Positions 16,194-26,666 of a DNA stretch of 64,000 nt are shown here, piece by piece (positions within the stretch are counted from its first letter, which is position 1; each line of letters opens with the position of its first letter). The translations under genes and the position numbers were made by a program. Under the pieces are notes generated by a model. It was not told where the DNA came from. It ran no database searches and saw only the letters and a program-made list of their open reading frames with translations. The DNA comes from Spirosoma montaniterrae (lineage in GTDB: Bacteria; Bacteroidota; Bacteroidia; Cytophagales; Spirosomataceae): assembly GCF_001988955.1 (NCBI RefSeq), contig NZ_CP014263.1, positions 1,674,001-1,738,000 of the forward strand. Direction: 5' to 3'.

Positions 16194-17321
16194 TTCTTGG
16201 GCTACCACCTCAACAGGCGCGTATACCTCCCAAGCTGACACGGCACTTCCTGCCGCCTTTGCTTTTATGTTTTTAGCCGCGTTAACGTCCCGGTCATGAA
16301 CCGAATCGCAACTCGGACAAATCCACTCCCGCACGGCTAACGTTAGTTCCGTATTGCGGTAGCCACAGCATGAACAATCCTGCGAGGTGTGACAGGCAGA
16401 GACTTTCTCAAAGCTGCGACCGTACCACTTCGCTTTGTAGTCGAGCATCTGCGTTAGCCCATACCACCCTGCATCCGCTATGGATTTAGCCAGATGGTGA
16501 TTAGCCAGCATGTTGCTGATTTGCAACGATTCCACGCTGATAGATTGGTTTTCTCCTATCAACCGCGTTGTCAGCTTATGCTGAAAGTCTTTTCGGGTAT
16601 TGGCTACTTTCTGGTGTTGACGCGCTAACTTCTTAATCGCCTTACGGCGGTTGGCACTGCCTTTCTTTTTCCGGCTAACGCCACGTTGCAGCCGCTTTAG
16701 TTTGCGTTCGGCTTTGTAGAGGTGCCTGGGGTTTTCAATGGTTGCACCGTCCGAGGTGACAAGAAGCGACTTGATACCTACGTCAATACCAATACTATTC
16801 GGACTGATTGGCAACGGTTCTATGTCAGTTTCCACGCACAGACACATGTACCAACCATCGGCACATTCCCGAACCGTTGCCCGTTTAATTGTACCAGAAA
16901 GGGTTTGACTATTCCGGTATTTGACCTTGCCAAATTTGGGTAGTTGTACGTATTGACTGGTTAGTTTAACGCCCTGTTTAAAACTAAATGATTGGTACTG
17001 ACCCTTGCGGGCAAACTTTGGAAAGCCTTTTCCTTGCTTAAAAAAACCATCGTAAGCGTTAAATACCCTGTCCGTTACGTCCTGCAAGGTTTGAGAGTGG
17101 ACACAGCCTAACCAGTCGGTATCTTTGGCAATACTGGCCAGTTCCTTCTGAATGTCATTCTTGCCAATAGAAACTTTGTTGTGTTCCCAGAGCGTCTTTT
17201 TGTAGGACAGCGACAGGTTGTAGATATACCGACACGCGCCTAACCACCGCCCTAACGCCCGTTGTGAGACGGGGTAGGGTTGAGTTTGTAGCGGTATGTT
17301 TTGACCTGAATCATTAGACAA
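16179..17321 (-). CDS. tnpB: TnpB, RNA-guided nuclease of an IS605-group element
   Basis: 380 aa. RuvC-like residues are present in order: Asp in SIGIDVGIKSL, Glu in SVESLQISNM and Asp in VHDRDVNAAKNI. Between the last two is a zinc ribbon with CSCCGYRN and CPSCDS. These belong to the family of compact RNA-guided DNA nucleases ancestral to Cas12, which help keep the element in the genome. The reading frame opens with a TTG codon at 17321, as no in-frame ATG occurs before residue 150 or so. The N-terminus matches from the ALGRWLGACRYIYN region on, so a few residues may be lost. Nuclease residues look intact. Confidence 0.88.
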   Translation of the reverse strand: MSNDSGQNIPLQTQPYPVSQRALGRWLGACRYIYNLSLSYKKTLWEHNKVSIGKNDIQKELASIAKDTDWLGCVHSQTLQDVTDRVFNAYDGFFKQGKGFPKFARKGQYQSFSFKQGVKLTSQYVQLPKFGKVKYRNSQTLSGTIKRATVRECADGWYMCLCVETDIEPLPISPNSIGIDVGIKSLLVTSDGATIENPRHLYKAERKLKRLQRGVSRKKKGSANRRKAIKKLARQHQKVANTRKDFQHKLTTRLIGENQSISVESLQISNMLANHHLAKSIADAGWYGLTQMLDYKAKWYGRSFEKVSACHTSQDCSCCGYRNTELTLAVREWICPSCDSVHDRDVNAAKNIKAKAAGSAVSAWEVYAPVEVVAQESPAL

Positions 17322-17341
17322 ATATATATCATTTAAATATT

Positions 17342-17351
17342 GTTTGCAAAC
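17342..17351. promoter_or_regulatory. Palindrome between tnpB and the RHH gene
   Basis: GTTTGCAAAC, a perfect 10-bp palindrome, lies between the divergent starts at 17321 and 17379. It is a candidate operator for the ribbon-helix-helix protein. Confidence 0.35.
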
Positions 17352-17378
17352 CTAAATGATACGTATTTTCTTTGTGAC

Positions 17379-17531
17379 ATGGAAAAGGAAAAATCAAAGG
17401 CGTATCTTGTTCGTATGACCCCGACGTTGCATGAACAGGCGGAAAAAGAAGCTCAGAAATTAGGCTTAAACTTCTCGGCATATGTCCGCTATCTAATCAG
17501 CAAAGAGTTAAGGGCTGTATCCCCCGCCTGA
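17379..17531 (+). CDS. Small ribbon-helix-helix-like protein carried by the IS element
   Basis: 50 aa from ATG 17379 (MEKEKSKAYLVRMTP). The pattern of a short strand (KAYLVRM) followed by two helices (LHEQAEKEAQKLGL and FSAYVRYLISKEL) fits Arc/CopG-type ribbon-helix-helix DNA-binding proteins. It is divergent from tnpB inside the same element, with a palindrome between them, so it may repress tnpB. The last codons lie in the terminal hairpin and overlap the FUSC gene on the other strand by 24 bp. Confidence 0.65.
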   Translation: MEKEKSKAYLVRMTPTLHEQAEKEAQKLGLNFSAYVRYLISKELRAVSPA

Positions 17532-19679
17532 AGGCGGGAGCATTAGCCCTTTAGTTATCGTAACGGCTGAAATATCGGCACACACCTGCTGAATAAACGT
17601 TAGCTGTTCGAGCATAGCCGATTCATCCGTCGTTAGTGGAGCAGCCGCAGTGGTTGGTGCTGCGGTCGACTGTTCCCACAGCCGATGCTTGTTGAAAGCA
17701 GGGTCGAGTTTGCGCTGTGCTTCGGCCAGCAATACCAGCCCGCGCCGAACCGGGCGCAGCAACGGAGCCGGGTAGGGGCGGGGCTGACCCGGCGGCAGTC
17801 CCGTTAGCAGCGTAGCCACGTTGGCCGACAGAATGTGCGTCAATACCACAAACTCGTAGACTTCTTTTTCATTGCGTTGCGTGTGCTTGGGTTCGGAGGT
17901 CATCCGCTGGAAAGCACTCGCTAAATTGGCCGATGATACGTAGACTTCTTTACGGGCGAGCTTATAATCTAACACTGTTAAGTAGCTGCCCGATAGTCGA
18001 TTATACAACTGGGTCATGTAGTGCAGGTTGGCTGCTAATACGTCTCGCATCGGCGTAATCAACTGGTCTGATTCCCAGCGCGGAAAGAGGGCATACCCCG
18101 CCGAAAGCGCAATCAGGCCCCCCAGCAGCGTGTCGAGCAGGCGTTCGCCAGCCGCGCTGATAAAGCTAACGCCCAGAAACGTAGTCAGTATCAGCACAAA
18201 GGGCGTTACGCAAATCACCATCACGATATAGTTGATCCGCAACGCGCTGTAGGTGCCCAGCATAAACAGTACCATCAGCACCAGCAGTGCGACGCTGTTC
18301 TGAACGAACAGCAATATCAACACGCCTATGATGCCGCCAACAACAGTGCCAATGATGCGTTCGCGGTTGCGTTGTCTGGTCAGGCTGTAGGCAGGTTTCA
18401 GAATGACCAGAATCGTCAGCAGTACCCAGTAGCTATGGTGGCCGGAGGGCATCAGCTTCGTAACCACGTAACCCAGCAACAGGGCTAAGGCCATGCGCAG
18501 CGAAAACCGGAACGTCGATGAATCGAACGTCAGGTTGTCGCGAAACGATTGCCAGTCGATGGCCTGATGCGACACAAACCGCCCATATTCGAGCCGATTA
18601 CCAGCCGTCAGGTTCTCGGTTGGAGCCGACCAGTTGGCCCGGATGCGCTGTAGCCGCTGGTTTAAATTCCGAAGGCTGATGAGCACTTTGCGCAGCACCA
18701 GCGTAGGGCCTTCGCTATTGTCGAGGGCGTCGATCTGTCGCTTCAGGTCGGCTAATGGCTGGGCGAAGTCAGGTGGCTGCCGGTTCGGTACGATGGTCTG
18801 AACGGTTAGGCCGAGGTGATCGAGTTCGTCGGCTATCTGCTGAATCAGATGAGCAACGGCGTCGAGCACCCCCGATTGACCAAACCGCTGCCGAATGTCG
18901 CTGTAGTCGTAGTACATAGCCACCACCTGCTCGTAGAAATCGACCATTTCGGAAAAAGTCAGCACCAGCCGCTGCCCGGTAGGATCGGCTTCGGCCAGAT
19001 ACTGATCGCTTTTGAACAGCAATTCGCGCACGGCGTTCTGCTGCTCACTCACCACTACCTGCTGCGCCAGCAATCGACGGTAATCATCGTTTATGTCGGT
19101 ATTGGCCCGGTAAAAGTCGGCTTTGATTGCCATGAACCGGGCAATTTCGTGGATACACAGGCTAAGAGCCTGCTGCGCCGGTCGGTAGGGCCGCAACGTG
19201 GCCGACAGGATACTGATGGCCGCATACCATACACCACCCGCCAGCACCAATCCACTCTCGCGCAGAATGGCCGGACCGTCCATGTCGCGGTCCATCATCA
19301 GCACCATCACCAACAACGCCCCCGTGCCGACCGACGTAGCGCGGGGGCCGTAGAGCGTAAACATGGAGAAAAAAAAGCTGGCGATACCAATGACGAAACC
19401 CAGCGTAAGGTCGTTCAGGCGGGCGAAGCCGGTAATGAGCGTCATCAGAAAACCCGCCAGCGCGGCAATGGCCATGCCGTTGCGCCGGTGCTGCACCGGG
19501 CCGGGCGCGTCGGCCAGGGTTACGCTCAATGCGCCAATCGACAAGGTAATGCCGGTCGATAGCTGATCGAACTGGCTGAAAACCAATGCAGGCAGCAAAA
19601 TGGACAGCGTGATGCGCAGGCCCGCCGAAAAGTACTGGCCCGACAAAAAATAACCCACCTGCCGAACCCGCCTGTCCAT
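17508..19679 (-). CDS. FUSC family membrane protein (YccS/YhfK-like), 3' end altered by IS
   Basis: 723 aa. Two clusters of hydrophobic helices (about 20-160 and 385-515), each with a soluble region behind it, give the double layout of the FUSC family (aromatic-acid-exporter-like and YccS proteins). The central motif region around TRQRNRERIIGTVVGGIIGVL fits. Such proteins are thought to export aromatic acids or other small molecules; the substrate here is unknown. The final residues (LMLPPSGGGYSP) are encoded by the hairpin of the IS element, so the native C-terminus was replaced. This is a cytoplasmic tail and the protein may still work. Confidence 0.82.
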   Translation of the reverse strand: MDRRVRQVGYFLSGQYFSAGLRITLSILLPALVFSQFDQLSTGITLSIGALSVTLADAPGPVQHRRNGMAIAALAGFLMTLITGFARLNDLTLGFVIGIASFFFSMFTLYGPRATSVGTGALLVMVLMMDRDMDGPAILRESGLVLAGGVWYAAISILSATLRPYRPAQQALSLCIHEIARFMAIKADFYRANTDINDDYRRLLAQQVVVSEQQNAVRELLFKSDQYLAEADPTGQRLVLTFSEMVDFYEQVVAMYYDYSDIRQRFGQSGVLDAVAHLIQQIADELDHLGLTVQTIVPNRQPPDFAQPLADLKRQIDALDNSEGPTLVLRKVLISLRNLNQRLQRIRANWSAPTENLTAGNRLEYGRFVSHQAIDWQSFRDNLTFDSSTFRFSLRMALALLLGYVVTKLMPSGHHSYWVLLTILVILKPAYSLTRQRNRERIIGTVVGGIIGVLILLFVQNSVALLVLMVLFMLGTYSALRINYIVMVICVTPFVLILTTFLGVSFISAAGERLLDTLLGGLIALSAGYALFPRWESDQLITPMRDVLAANLHYMTQLYNRLSGSYLTVLDYKLARKEVYVSSANLASAFQRMTSEPKHTQRNEKEVYEFVVLTHILSANVATLLTGLPPGQPRPYPAPLLRPVRRGLVLLAEAQRKLDPAFNKHRLWEQSTAAPTTAAAPLTTDESAMLEQLTFIQQVCADISAVTITKGLMLPPSGGGYSP
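17512..17549. repeat. Subterminal hairpin at the tnpB 5' side
   Basis: Inner stem CCCGCCT/AGGCGGG (17523-17529, 17532-17538) inside an outer stem GGGCT/AGCCC (17512-17516, 17545-17549). It covers both the RHH stop codon and the last codons of the FUSC gene. Confidence 0.65.
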
Positions 19680-19686
19680 ACGCTTA

Positions 19687-19840
19687 TACTACGTTCTGTG
19701 TACTACGTTCTATATGTGTTGGGTGAAGAGGTTGTTACACAAAGATGCACTGAGAAAAAGAGATACGCCGAAATTTAACCCAATTCTCGGTGTATCTTCC
19801 TGATTACTCTGCGAAGCTCTGTGCAACAATCTCTTTACCC
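19687..19840. repeat. Long leader hairpin between rpiB and the FUSC gene
   Basis: Imperfect inverted repeat 19721-19840: GGGTGAAGAGGTTGTTACAC pairs with the complement of GTGCAACAATCTCTTTACCC, and an inner stem includes GAGATACGCCGA. On the FUSC side follow two direct copies of TACTACGTTCT. Related sequence occurs at 20326-20420, on the other side of rpiB. Confidence 0.65.
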
Positions 19841-19881
19841 GGCATATGTAAAATATAGACGGCAGTTCACACTATGAAAAG

Positions 19882-20310
19882 TCACTCGTCCAACTGCTGA
19901 ATACGCGCCAGATGCCGCCCGCCTTCAAAGGGTGTGTCGAGCCAGATTTGCACGATTTTCAGGGCCATTTCTTCGCTTATCATCCGTTCGCCAATCGAAA
20001 TCACGTTGGCGTCGTTGTGTTGCCGTCCGAGCCGGGCCGACTCTTCGTTCCAGCACAGCGCACAGCGAACCCCTTTAACGCGGTTGGCCGCAATGGCTTC
20101 TCCGTTACCCGACCCGCCCAGTACAATACCCCGGTCAACGGCTCCGGCGGCAACAGCTTCGGCAACAGGCCGGATAAAACGCGGATAATCGACCGAAGCT
20201 TCCGAGTCAGTGCCTTTGTCGATAACGTCGTGGCCGTGGCTGATGAGGTACTGTTTGATGGCTTCTTTGTAGCGGAAACCGGCGTGGTCGGAGCCGATGG
20301 CAATTTTCAT
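19882..20310 (-). CDS. rpiB: Ribose-5-phosphate isomerase B
   Basis: 142 aa, the usual RpiB size. It interconverts ribose 5-phosphate and ribulose 5-phosphate in the non-oxidative pentose phosphate pathway. The N-terminus MKIAIGSDHAGF and a central GGSGNGEAIAANRVKGVRCALC are diagnostic. The position that is a catalytic Cys in the E. coli enzyme is Gly here, and a Glu follows at GNGE. This is the pattern of the Mycobacterium tuberculosis type, where that Glu takes the base role. It neighbours zwf and pgl (divergent), which supply the oxidative branch. RBS is not evident. Confidence 0.93.
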   Translation of the reverse strand: MKIAIGSDHAGFRYKEAIKQYLISHGHDVIDKGTDSEASVDYPRFIRPVAEAVAAGAVDRGIVLGGSGNGEAIAANRVKGVRCALCWNEESARLGRQHNDANVISIGERMISEEMALKIVQIWLDTPFEGGRHLARIQQLDE

Positions 20311-20325
20311 AGTGTTATTTATTGG

Positions 20326-20420
20326 TACTGCGTTCTACGTGAGCTGGCTGGGTGAACAAGTTGTTACGATTGCTCTGCGAAGCTCTGTGTAATAACATTT
20401 CTTTTAACTTGAAACGTGGC
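20326..20420. repeat. Second copy of the leader hairpin, upstream of rpiB
   Basis: GGGTGAACAAGTTGTTAC from 20350 is paired with GTAATAAC near 20398, enclosing the self-complementary CTCTGCGAAGCTCTGTG stretch also seen at 19807-19823. A TACTGCGTTCTACG block on the rpiB side resembles the TACTACGTTCT copies at the first site. Both sites sit about 40 bp upstream of a minus-strand start. Confidence 0.55.
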
Positions 20421-20522
20421 GCAAAAGTAGGTAAATGGCTCGCCAAGATGAAACCTTAACAGGCTAAACTTGTTCGGAACGGGGCGTGTAGGTAATTTGC
20501 GGCCCAGCAATACAACCGGATT

Positions 20523-22025
20523 ATGATTCCAGCCACCAACCAGCGGCTATCCGCCACGGTGTTATTTATCTTCGGCGGCAGTGGAGACCTCAATCTCCGC
20601 AAACTGACCCCCGCTCTGTACAACCTCACTATCGACAACTACCTGCCCGAACAATTCGCCGTTGTTGGCCTGGGCCGGAGCGACTATACCGACGAAACGT
20701 TTCGCGAGCGGCTGCTCGAAGGCGTTCGTCAGTTCTCGCGCCGAAAAGACGATCTTGACGTTACGTGGGATCGGTTCGCGCCCAAAATTTCGTACCTGCA
20801 AATGGACGCGGGCAATGAAAACGCCTACGGAAAATTAGCCGATTACGTGTCGGCCCGGCAAACGGAGTGGGGCATGCACGCCAACGTGATATTCTACCTC
20901 GCCGTAGCTCCGCAGTTGGTGCCTGGCATTGCTACCAACCTCGGTAATCTGCCGCTCTGTGGCGATAAACAGAACGTGCGAATCGTGGTCGAGAAACCGT
21001 TCGGACACGATCTGAAAACAGCCAGAGAACTCAATGCGCTGCTGGGCGGGCTGTTTGCCGAAGAGCAGATTTACCGTATCGACCATTATCTCGGCAAAGA
21101 AACCGTGCAGAATATTCTGGCCCTGCGGTTTGCCAACTCGCTCTTTGAACCCATCTGGAACCGCCGGTACATCGATTACGTGCAGATTACGGCTTCTGAA
21201 ACGGTTGGGCTGGAGGGGCGCGGGGGCTACTACGAAGGCTCCGGTGCCCTGCGCGACATGATTCAGAATCACCTCCTTCAGGTGCTGTGCATGGTGGCTA
21301 CCGAAGCACCGGTTAACTTCGACGCCAACGAGGTTCGTAACAAAAAAGTCGACGTGTTGCACGCCATCCGGCGCATCCGGCCCGAACAGGTCAACGACAT
21401 GGCCGTGCGCGGGCAGTACGGCCCCGGCCCGATTAACGGCGAAGAACGGCCCGGCTACCGGCAGGAGGAGGGCGTAAAACCCGACTCGGCCACCGAAACG
21501 TTTGCAGCCATCAAACTGTATGTCGATAACTGGCGGTGGGAAAACGTGCCGTTCTACCTGCGCACGGGTAAATCATTGCCCGAAAAAACGACGGTTATCA
21601 AAATCAAATTCAAGGCCGCGCCCGATTTTGCGTTTCCCGACGAAGCCACCAAAACCTGGAAATCGAACCGCCTGAGCATTGGTATTCAGCCCGCTATGGA
21701 TATCCGGCTGCGAATTCAGGCCAAGCGGCCCGGCCAAACCCTGGCCCTCGACCCGGTTGAGATGGTGTTTAGCTACAAAACCGAATACGCCGGGCAGGAA
21801 CCGGAAGCCTACGAAACCCTGCTCTTAGACGTGATGACCGGCGACGCTACCCTCTTTATGCGGGCCGATCAGGTCGAAGCGGCCTGGCAGGTGGTTACGC
21901 CCATTCTCGACGCCTGGGCTGCCGAACCACCCGCCGACTTCCCAAACTATGCGCCCGGCTCGTGGGGACCACAGGCCGCCGACGAATTGGTAGGCAAAGA
22001 TGGATTCAGGTGGGAAACGAAATAA
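20523..22025 (+). CDS. zwf: Glucose-6-phosphate dehydrogenase
   Basis: 500 aa. It oxidises glucose 6-phosphate to 6-phosphogluconolactone with NAD(P)+. The Rossmann start FIFGGSGDLNLRKLTPAL and the active-site motif RIDHYLGKE are visible, with the following NILALRFAN. Length is typical. The start ATG 20523 is at residue 1 of a short leader ahead of the nucleotide fold. The pgl gene begins 5 bp after the stop, so both steps are co-expressed. The 6-phosphogluconate dehydrogenase gene that usually accompanies them (gnd) is not in the window. Confidence 0.95.
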   Translation: MIPATNQRLSATVLFIFGGSGDLNLRKLTPALYNLTIDNYLPEQFAVVGLGRSDYTDETFRERLLEGVRQFSRRKDDLDVTWDRFAPKISYLQMDAGNENAYGKLADYVSARQTEWGMHANVIFYLAVAPQLVPGIATNLGNLPLCGDKQNVRIVVEKPFGHDLKTARELNALLGGLFAEEQIYRIDHYLGKETVQNILALRFANSLFEPIWNRRYIDYVQITASETVGLEGRGGYYEGSGALRDMIQNHLLQVLCMVATEAPVNFDANEVRNKKVDVLHAIRRIRPEQVNDMAVRGQYGPGPINGEERPGYRQEEGVKPDSATETFAAIKLYVDNWRWENVPFYLRTGKSLPEKTTVIKIKFKAAPDFAFPDEATKTWKSNRLSIGIQPAMDIRLRIQAKRPGQTLALDPVEMVFSYKTEYAGQEPEAYETLLLDVMTGDATLFMRADQVEAAWQVVTPILDAWAAEPPADFPNYAPGSWGPQAADELVGKDGFRWETK

Positions 22026-22030
22026 CGCCT

Positions 22031-22759
22031 ATGCAACTGATTGTAACGAAAAATTCGGCTGATCTGGCGAAGAAAGCTGCCGACTTCATAGCGAAACGCA
22101 TCGTAGATACGCTTAAAAAACAGGAACGGTTTACCATCGCACTGTCGGGCGGCAGTACGCCCAAAGCCTTGCATGAACTGCTGGCGAAATCGCCTTATGC
22201 TGAGCAGATTCCGTGGCTGCAACTCCATGTGTTCTGGGGCGATGAACGGTATGTTTCCATCGATGACCCGCTCAGCAACGCGGGTATGGCCTACGATACG
22301 CTGCTGGGTCATGTATATACACCCGAGGATCAAATCCACGTCTGGCGTACCGACCTTGACCCCGAAGCCGCTGCCGCCGATTACAGTCGGATTTTACACG
22401 ACTATTTTCCTGATGCCGCTGCGCCAACGTTCGACCTTGTCTTGCTGGGCATGGGCGACGATGGGCACACGCTTTCGCTGTTTCCCGGCACCGACGTCGT
22501 TCATGAACAAACTGCCTGGACGAAAGCGTATTTTCTGACGCAGCAAAACATGTATCGGCTAACACTGACGGCTCCCGTTGTGAACCGGGCGGCCTGTGTG
22601 CTGTTTTTAGTGGCCGGTCCGAAAAAAGCGGAGCCACTGCGCCACGTGCTGGAGGGCGAATTTCAGCCTGACAGCTACCCCTCGCAGATGATAAAGCCGA
22701 CGAATGGCGAACTGGTCTGGATGGTCGATGAGCAGGCGGCAGCGGGGTTAAGGGTATAA
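22031..22759 (+). CDS. pgl: 6-phosphogluconolactonase (DevB/SOL type)
   Basis: 242 aa from ATG 22031 (MQLIVTKNSADLAKKAADFI). An upstream in-frame ATG would run back into zwf and is rejected. The glucosamine/galactosamine-6-phosphate isomerase-like motifs FTIALSGGSTPKALHELL, FWGDERYV and LLGMGDDGHTLSLFPGT mark the DevB/SOL family. It hydrolyses 6-phosphogluconolactone to 6-phosphogluconate, the product of the adjacent zwf enzyme. Followed by a T-rich tract that may act as terminator. Confidence 0.94.
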   Translation: MQLIVTKNSADLAKKAADFIAKRIVDTLKKQERFTIALSGGSTPKALHELLAKSPYAEQIPWLQLHVFWGDERYVSIDDPLSNAGMAYDTLLGHVYTPEDQIHVWRTDLDPEAAAADYSRILHDYFPDAAAPTFDLVLLGMGDDGHTLSLFPGTDVVHEQTAWTKAYFLTQQNMYRLTLTAPVVNRAACVLFLVAGPKKAEPLRHVLEGEFQPDSYPSQMIKPTNGELVWMVDEQAAAGLRV

Positions 22760-22837
22760 TTTTTTTCTGGCTCCTAACCGCCAAGCACTCAGACAGATTA
22801 CGGCGAAGTTTAGCCAACGGTCTTAACTTTTTCATGA

Positions 22838-24598
<1,761 letters not shown>

Positions 24599-24613
24599 CC
24601 AACCGATTGGGTG

Positions 24614-24621
24614 TAATTTTG
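24614..24621 (+). promoter_or_regulatory. Possible -7 element ahead of yidC
   Basis: TAATTTTG matches TAnnTTTG exactly. A TTG lies about 22 nt upstream within the pyrG 3' end. The start codon of yidC is 102 nt downstream, with a leader hairpin between. Confidence 0.4.
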
Positions 24622-24632
24622 CAGTAAATTTT

Positions 24633-24709
24633 GTTTGTCGTTTAACGTTTTACCGGGTATCCGGTGCGATTCGCTTTCAGTGTTGAACCGCAAACGTTGA
24701 ACGACGAAC
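24633..24709. repeat. Leader hairpin just before yidC
   Basis: An 18-nt arm at 24633-24650 pairs with 24692-24709 (16 of 18 positions), with a small inner stem ACCGG/CCGGT at 24652-24665. The hairpin ends 14 nt before the ATG at 24724. Confidence 0.65.
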
Positions 24710-24723
24710 CTCAAACTATCGTA

Positions 24724-26577
24724 ATGGATCGTAATCAACTTATCGGCATCGTCCTGATTCTGGCGATGATAGTCGGCTACCAGCTACTGATGCCGAAACC
24801 GGAGCCGGTGAAAGAACCTGCCAGGGCATCACAAACTACCAAACCGTCTGCTACTACAGCTCCACAGCCATCGTCAGCACCAACTGCACAGGGCACCGAT
24901 TCGGTCGCGCTGAAAGCACAATTCGGCGATTTTGCCGCTCTTGCCAACGGGCAGCTCCGCGACATTGTTGTTGAAAACAAAGACGTTAAAGTAACGTTCA
25001 GCACGCTCGGAGGGCGTGTTAAAGAGGTTATCCTCAAAAACTATAAAACCTACGACCAGAAGCCCCTGGTGCTGATTGATGAACAAAGCAGCAAAATGGT
25101 GCTTGAGCTGCCCACCAATCGGGGTAAGGTCGATCTGCACCAACTGTATTTTCAGACTGCCGCAGCCGGTGGCATCGCAAACGGGAAGCCACAACAGATT
25201 GCATTCCGGGCTGAGGTAGCACCGGGGCAGGTGATTGAACAGGTGTATACCGTGCCGGCAGAAGGCTACGTGATTAACTACGACCTGAAACTGACGGGCC
25301 TAAGCAACGTGGCTGGCAACGAGAACATCCACTTTGTTTGGGAAGACCGGATGCGGCAGTACGAAAACGATTTGGCGAACAACCGCCGGGCCGCTACAGT
25401 CAACTACCTGACCGCCAGTGAAAGCTTCAACGGCCTGACCGAGAGCGAAGCCAATGAGCAGGCCACCGCTGACGAACCCGTTCGCTGGTTTACCATTAAA
25501 CACAAGTATTTTCTGTCGGGCTTTGTCGCTAAAAATGCCCCGCTGGAAAAAGCCAGCTTCCAGACTACGGTAGACCCCGCCGACCCGAAAACGGTAAAAA
25601 CGGCCCTTACCGACGTGATGCTGCCGATGGCAGACGTGAAAGCGGGCAAAGGGCAGTATGCATACTATTTCGGTCCTAACGACTTCCAACTGCTGGGCGA
25701 CGTAGCCCCCGAATTCGACCGGAATGTGTACCTCGGTTACTCGATTCTGAAGCCCATCAACAAATATTTTTTCGTGCCGGTATTTAACCTGCTCGAAAAA
25801 TTTATTTCCAACTACGGCCTGCTGATTATCGTGCTGGTGGTGTTTGTGAAACTGATTCTCACCCCGTTAACTTACCGGTCTTATGTCAGCATGGCGAAAA
25901 TGCGGGTGTTGGCTCCGGAAATCGAGGCCATCAAAGCCCGTGTGGGCGATGACATGGCGAAGCAGCAGTCCGAGCAGATGAAGCTGTATCAGGAAGTGGG
26001 CGTTAGCCCGCTCAGTGGCTGCGTGCCGGTGCTGGCAACCATGCCCATTCTGTTTGCGCTGTTCATGCTCTTCCCAAATCTGATCGAATTGCGGCAGAAA
26101 CCATTCTTGTGGGCCAGTGACCTCTCGACCTACGATGCTGTGCTGACCTTCCCGAACATTCCTTTCGTAGGCGGTCACCTGAGCTTGTTTACGGTACTTA
26201 TGACGGTGTCGTCTATCGGATTTGCGTATTTCAACAACCAGACCACACCCACGCAGCCCGGCCCTATCGACATGAAAAAGCTGAGTTACGTATTCCCGAT
26301 CATGTTTATGTTCGTGCTGAATTCGTATCCGGCAGGTCTGACGTTTTATTATTTTGTGTCGAACGTCGTCACTATCGCTCAACAGCAATTGATTCGCCGA
26401 TTTGTTGACGAGGATAAAATAAAGGCGGTGCTGGACGATAACCGGAAAAAGATTGCCAGCGGGCAGGGCAAGAAGCCGGGTGGTTTTCAGGCGATGCTCC
26501 AAAAGCAGTTAGCCGCTGCTGACGAGGCCCGCAAACAGGCCGAAGAGATTCAGCGCAAAGCTAAGCCGAAGAAATAA
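24724..26577 (+). CDS. yidC: Membrane protein insertase YidC
   Basis: 617 aa from ATG 24724. The ORF extends 20 codons upstream, but MDRNQLIGIVLILAMIVGYQLL is the natural start since it forms the first membrane helix. A Pro/Ala/Thr-rich linker and a large periplasmic beta domain (about 60-350) follow, then the conserved 60KD_IMP insertase core (about 360-570: FISNYGLLIIVLVVFVKLILTPLTYRSYVSMAKM). The tail is basic, as expected for ribosome contact. It inserts proteins into the inner membrane, alone or with SecYEG. Length fits Bacteroidota YidC, with the typical long P1 domain. Confidence 0.95.
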   Translation: MDRNQLIGIVLILAMIVGYQLLMPKPEPVKEPARASQTTKPSATTAPQPSSAPTAQGTDSVALKAQFGDFAALANGQLRDIVVENKDVKVTFSTLGGRVKEVILKNYKTYDQKPLVLIDEQSSKMVLELPTNRGKVDLHQLYFQTAAAGGIANGKPQQIAFRAEVAPGQVIEQVYTVPAEGYVINYDLKLTGLSNVAGNENIHFVWEDRMRQYENDLANNRRAATVNYLTASESFNGLTESEANEQATADEPVRWFTIKHKYFLSGFVAKNAPLEKASFQTTVDPADPKTVKTALTDVMLPMADVKAGKGQYAYYFGPNDFQLLGDVAPEFDRNVYLGYSILKPINKYFFVPVFNLLEKFISNYGLLIIVLVVFVKLILTPLTYRSYVSMAKMRVLAPEIEAIKARVGDDMAKQQSEQMKLYQEVGVSPLSGCVPVLATMPILFALFMLFPNLIELRQKPFLWASDLSTYDAVLTFPNIPFVGGHLSLFTVLMTVSSIGFAYFNNQTTPTQPGPIDMKKLSYVFPIMFMFVLNSYPAGLTFYYFVSNVVTIAQQQLIRRFVDEDKIKAVLDDNRKKIASGQGKKPGGFQAMLQKQLAAADEARKQAEEIQRKAKPKK

Positions 26578-26617
26578 CTGCGGGGAGTCAATGCAATCGA
26601 AATTCCTGATTAACTTA

Positions 26618-26647
26618 ACAAAAGCAACGCGGCTGCGTTGCTTTTGT
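26618..26647 (+). terminator. Terminator after yidC
   Basis: A perfect 13-bp stem (26618-26630 with 26635-26647) and a 4-nt loop; the right arm ends with CTTTTGT. It makes ATG 26646 an unlikely start for the next gene. Confidence 0.75.
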
Positions 26648-26666
26648 GCATAAACTCCAACAAACT

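Larger units (their letters stand above)
16165..17550 (-). mobile_element. IS200/IS605-group element (TnpB only, IS1341-like)
   Basis: About 1.4 kb carrying tnpB and a divergent small ribbon-helix-helix gene, bounded by two subterminal hairpins (16171-16193 and 17512-17549). There is no tnpA Y1 transposase, so it would need one in trans. Terminal inverted repeats and target duplication are absent, as expected for the family. Exact ends cannot be fixed by eye. The left end carries the last codons of the neighbouring FUSC gene, so the insertion replaced that gene's natural 3' end. Confidence 0.75.

Noticed and set aside
18816..19562. 248-codon frame antisense to the FUSC gene
   Set aside because: Rich in His, Gln and Arg without domain; the opposite strand carries the membrane helices of FUSC.
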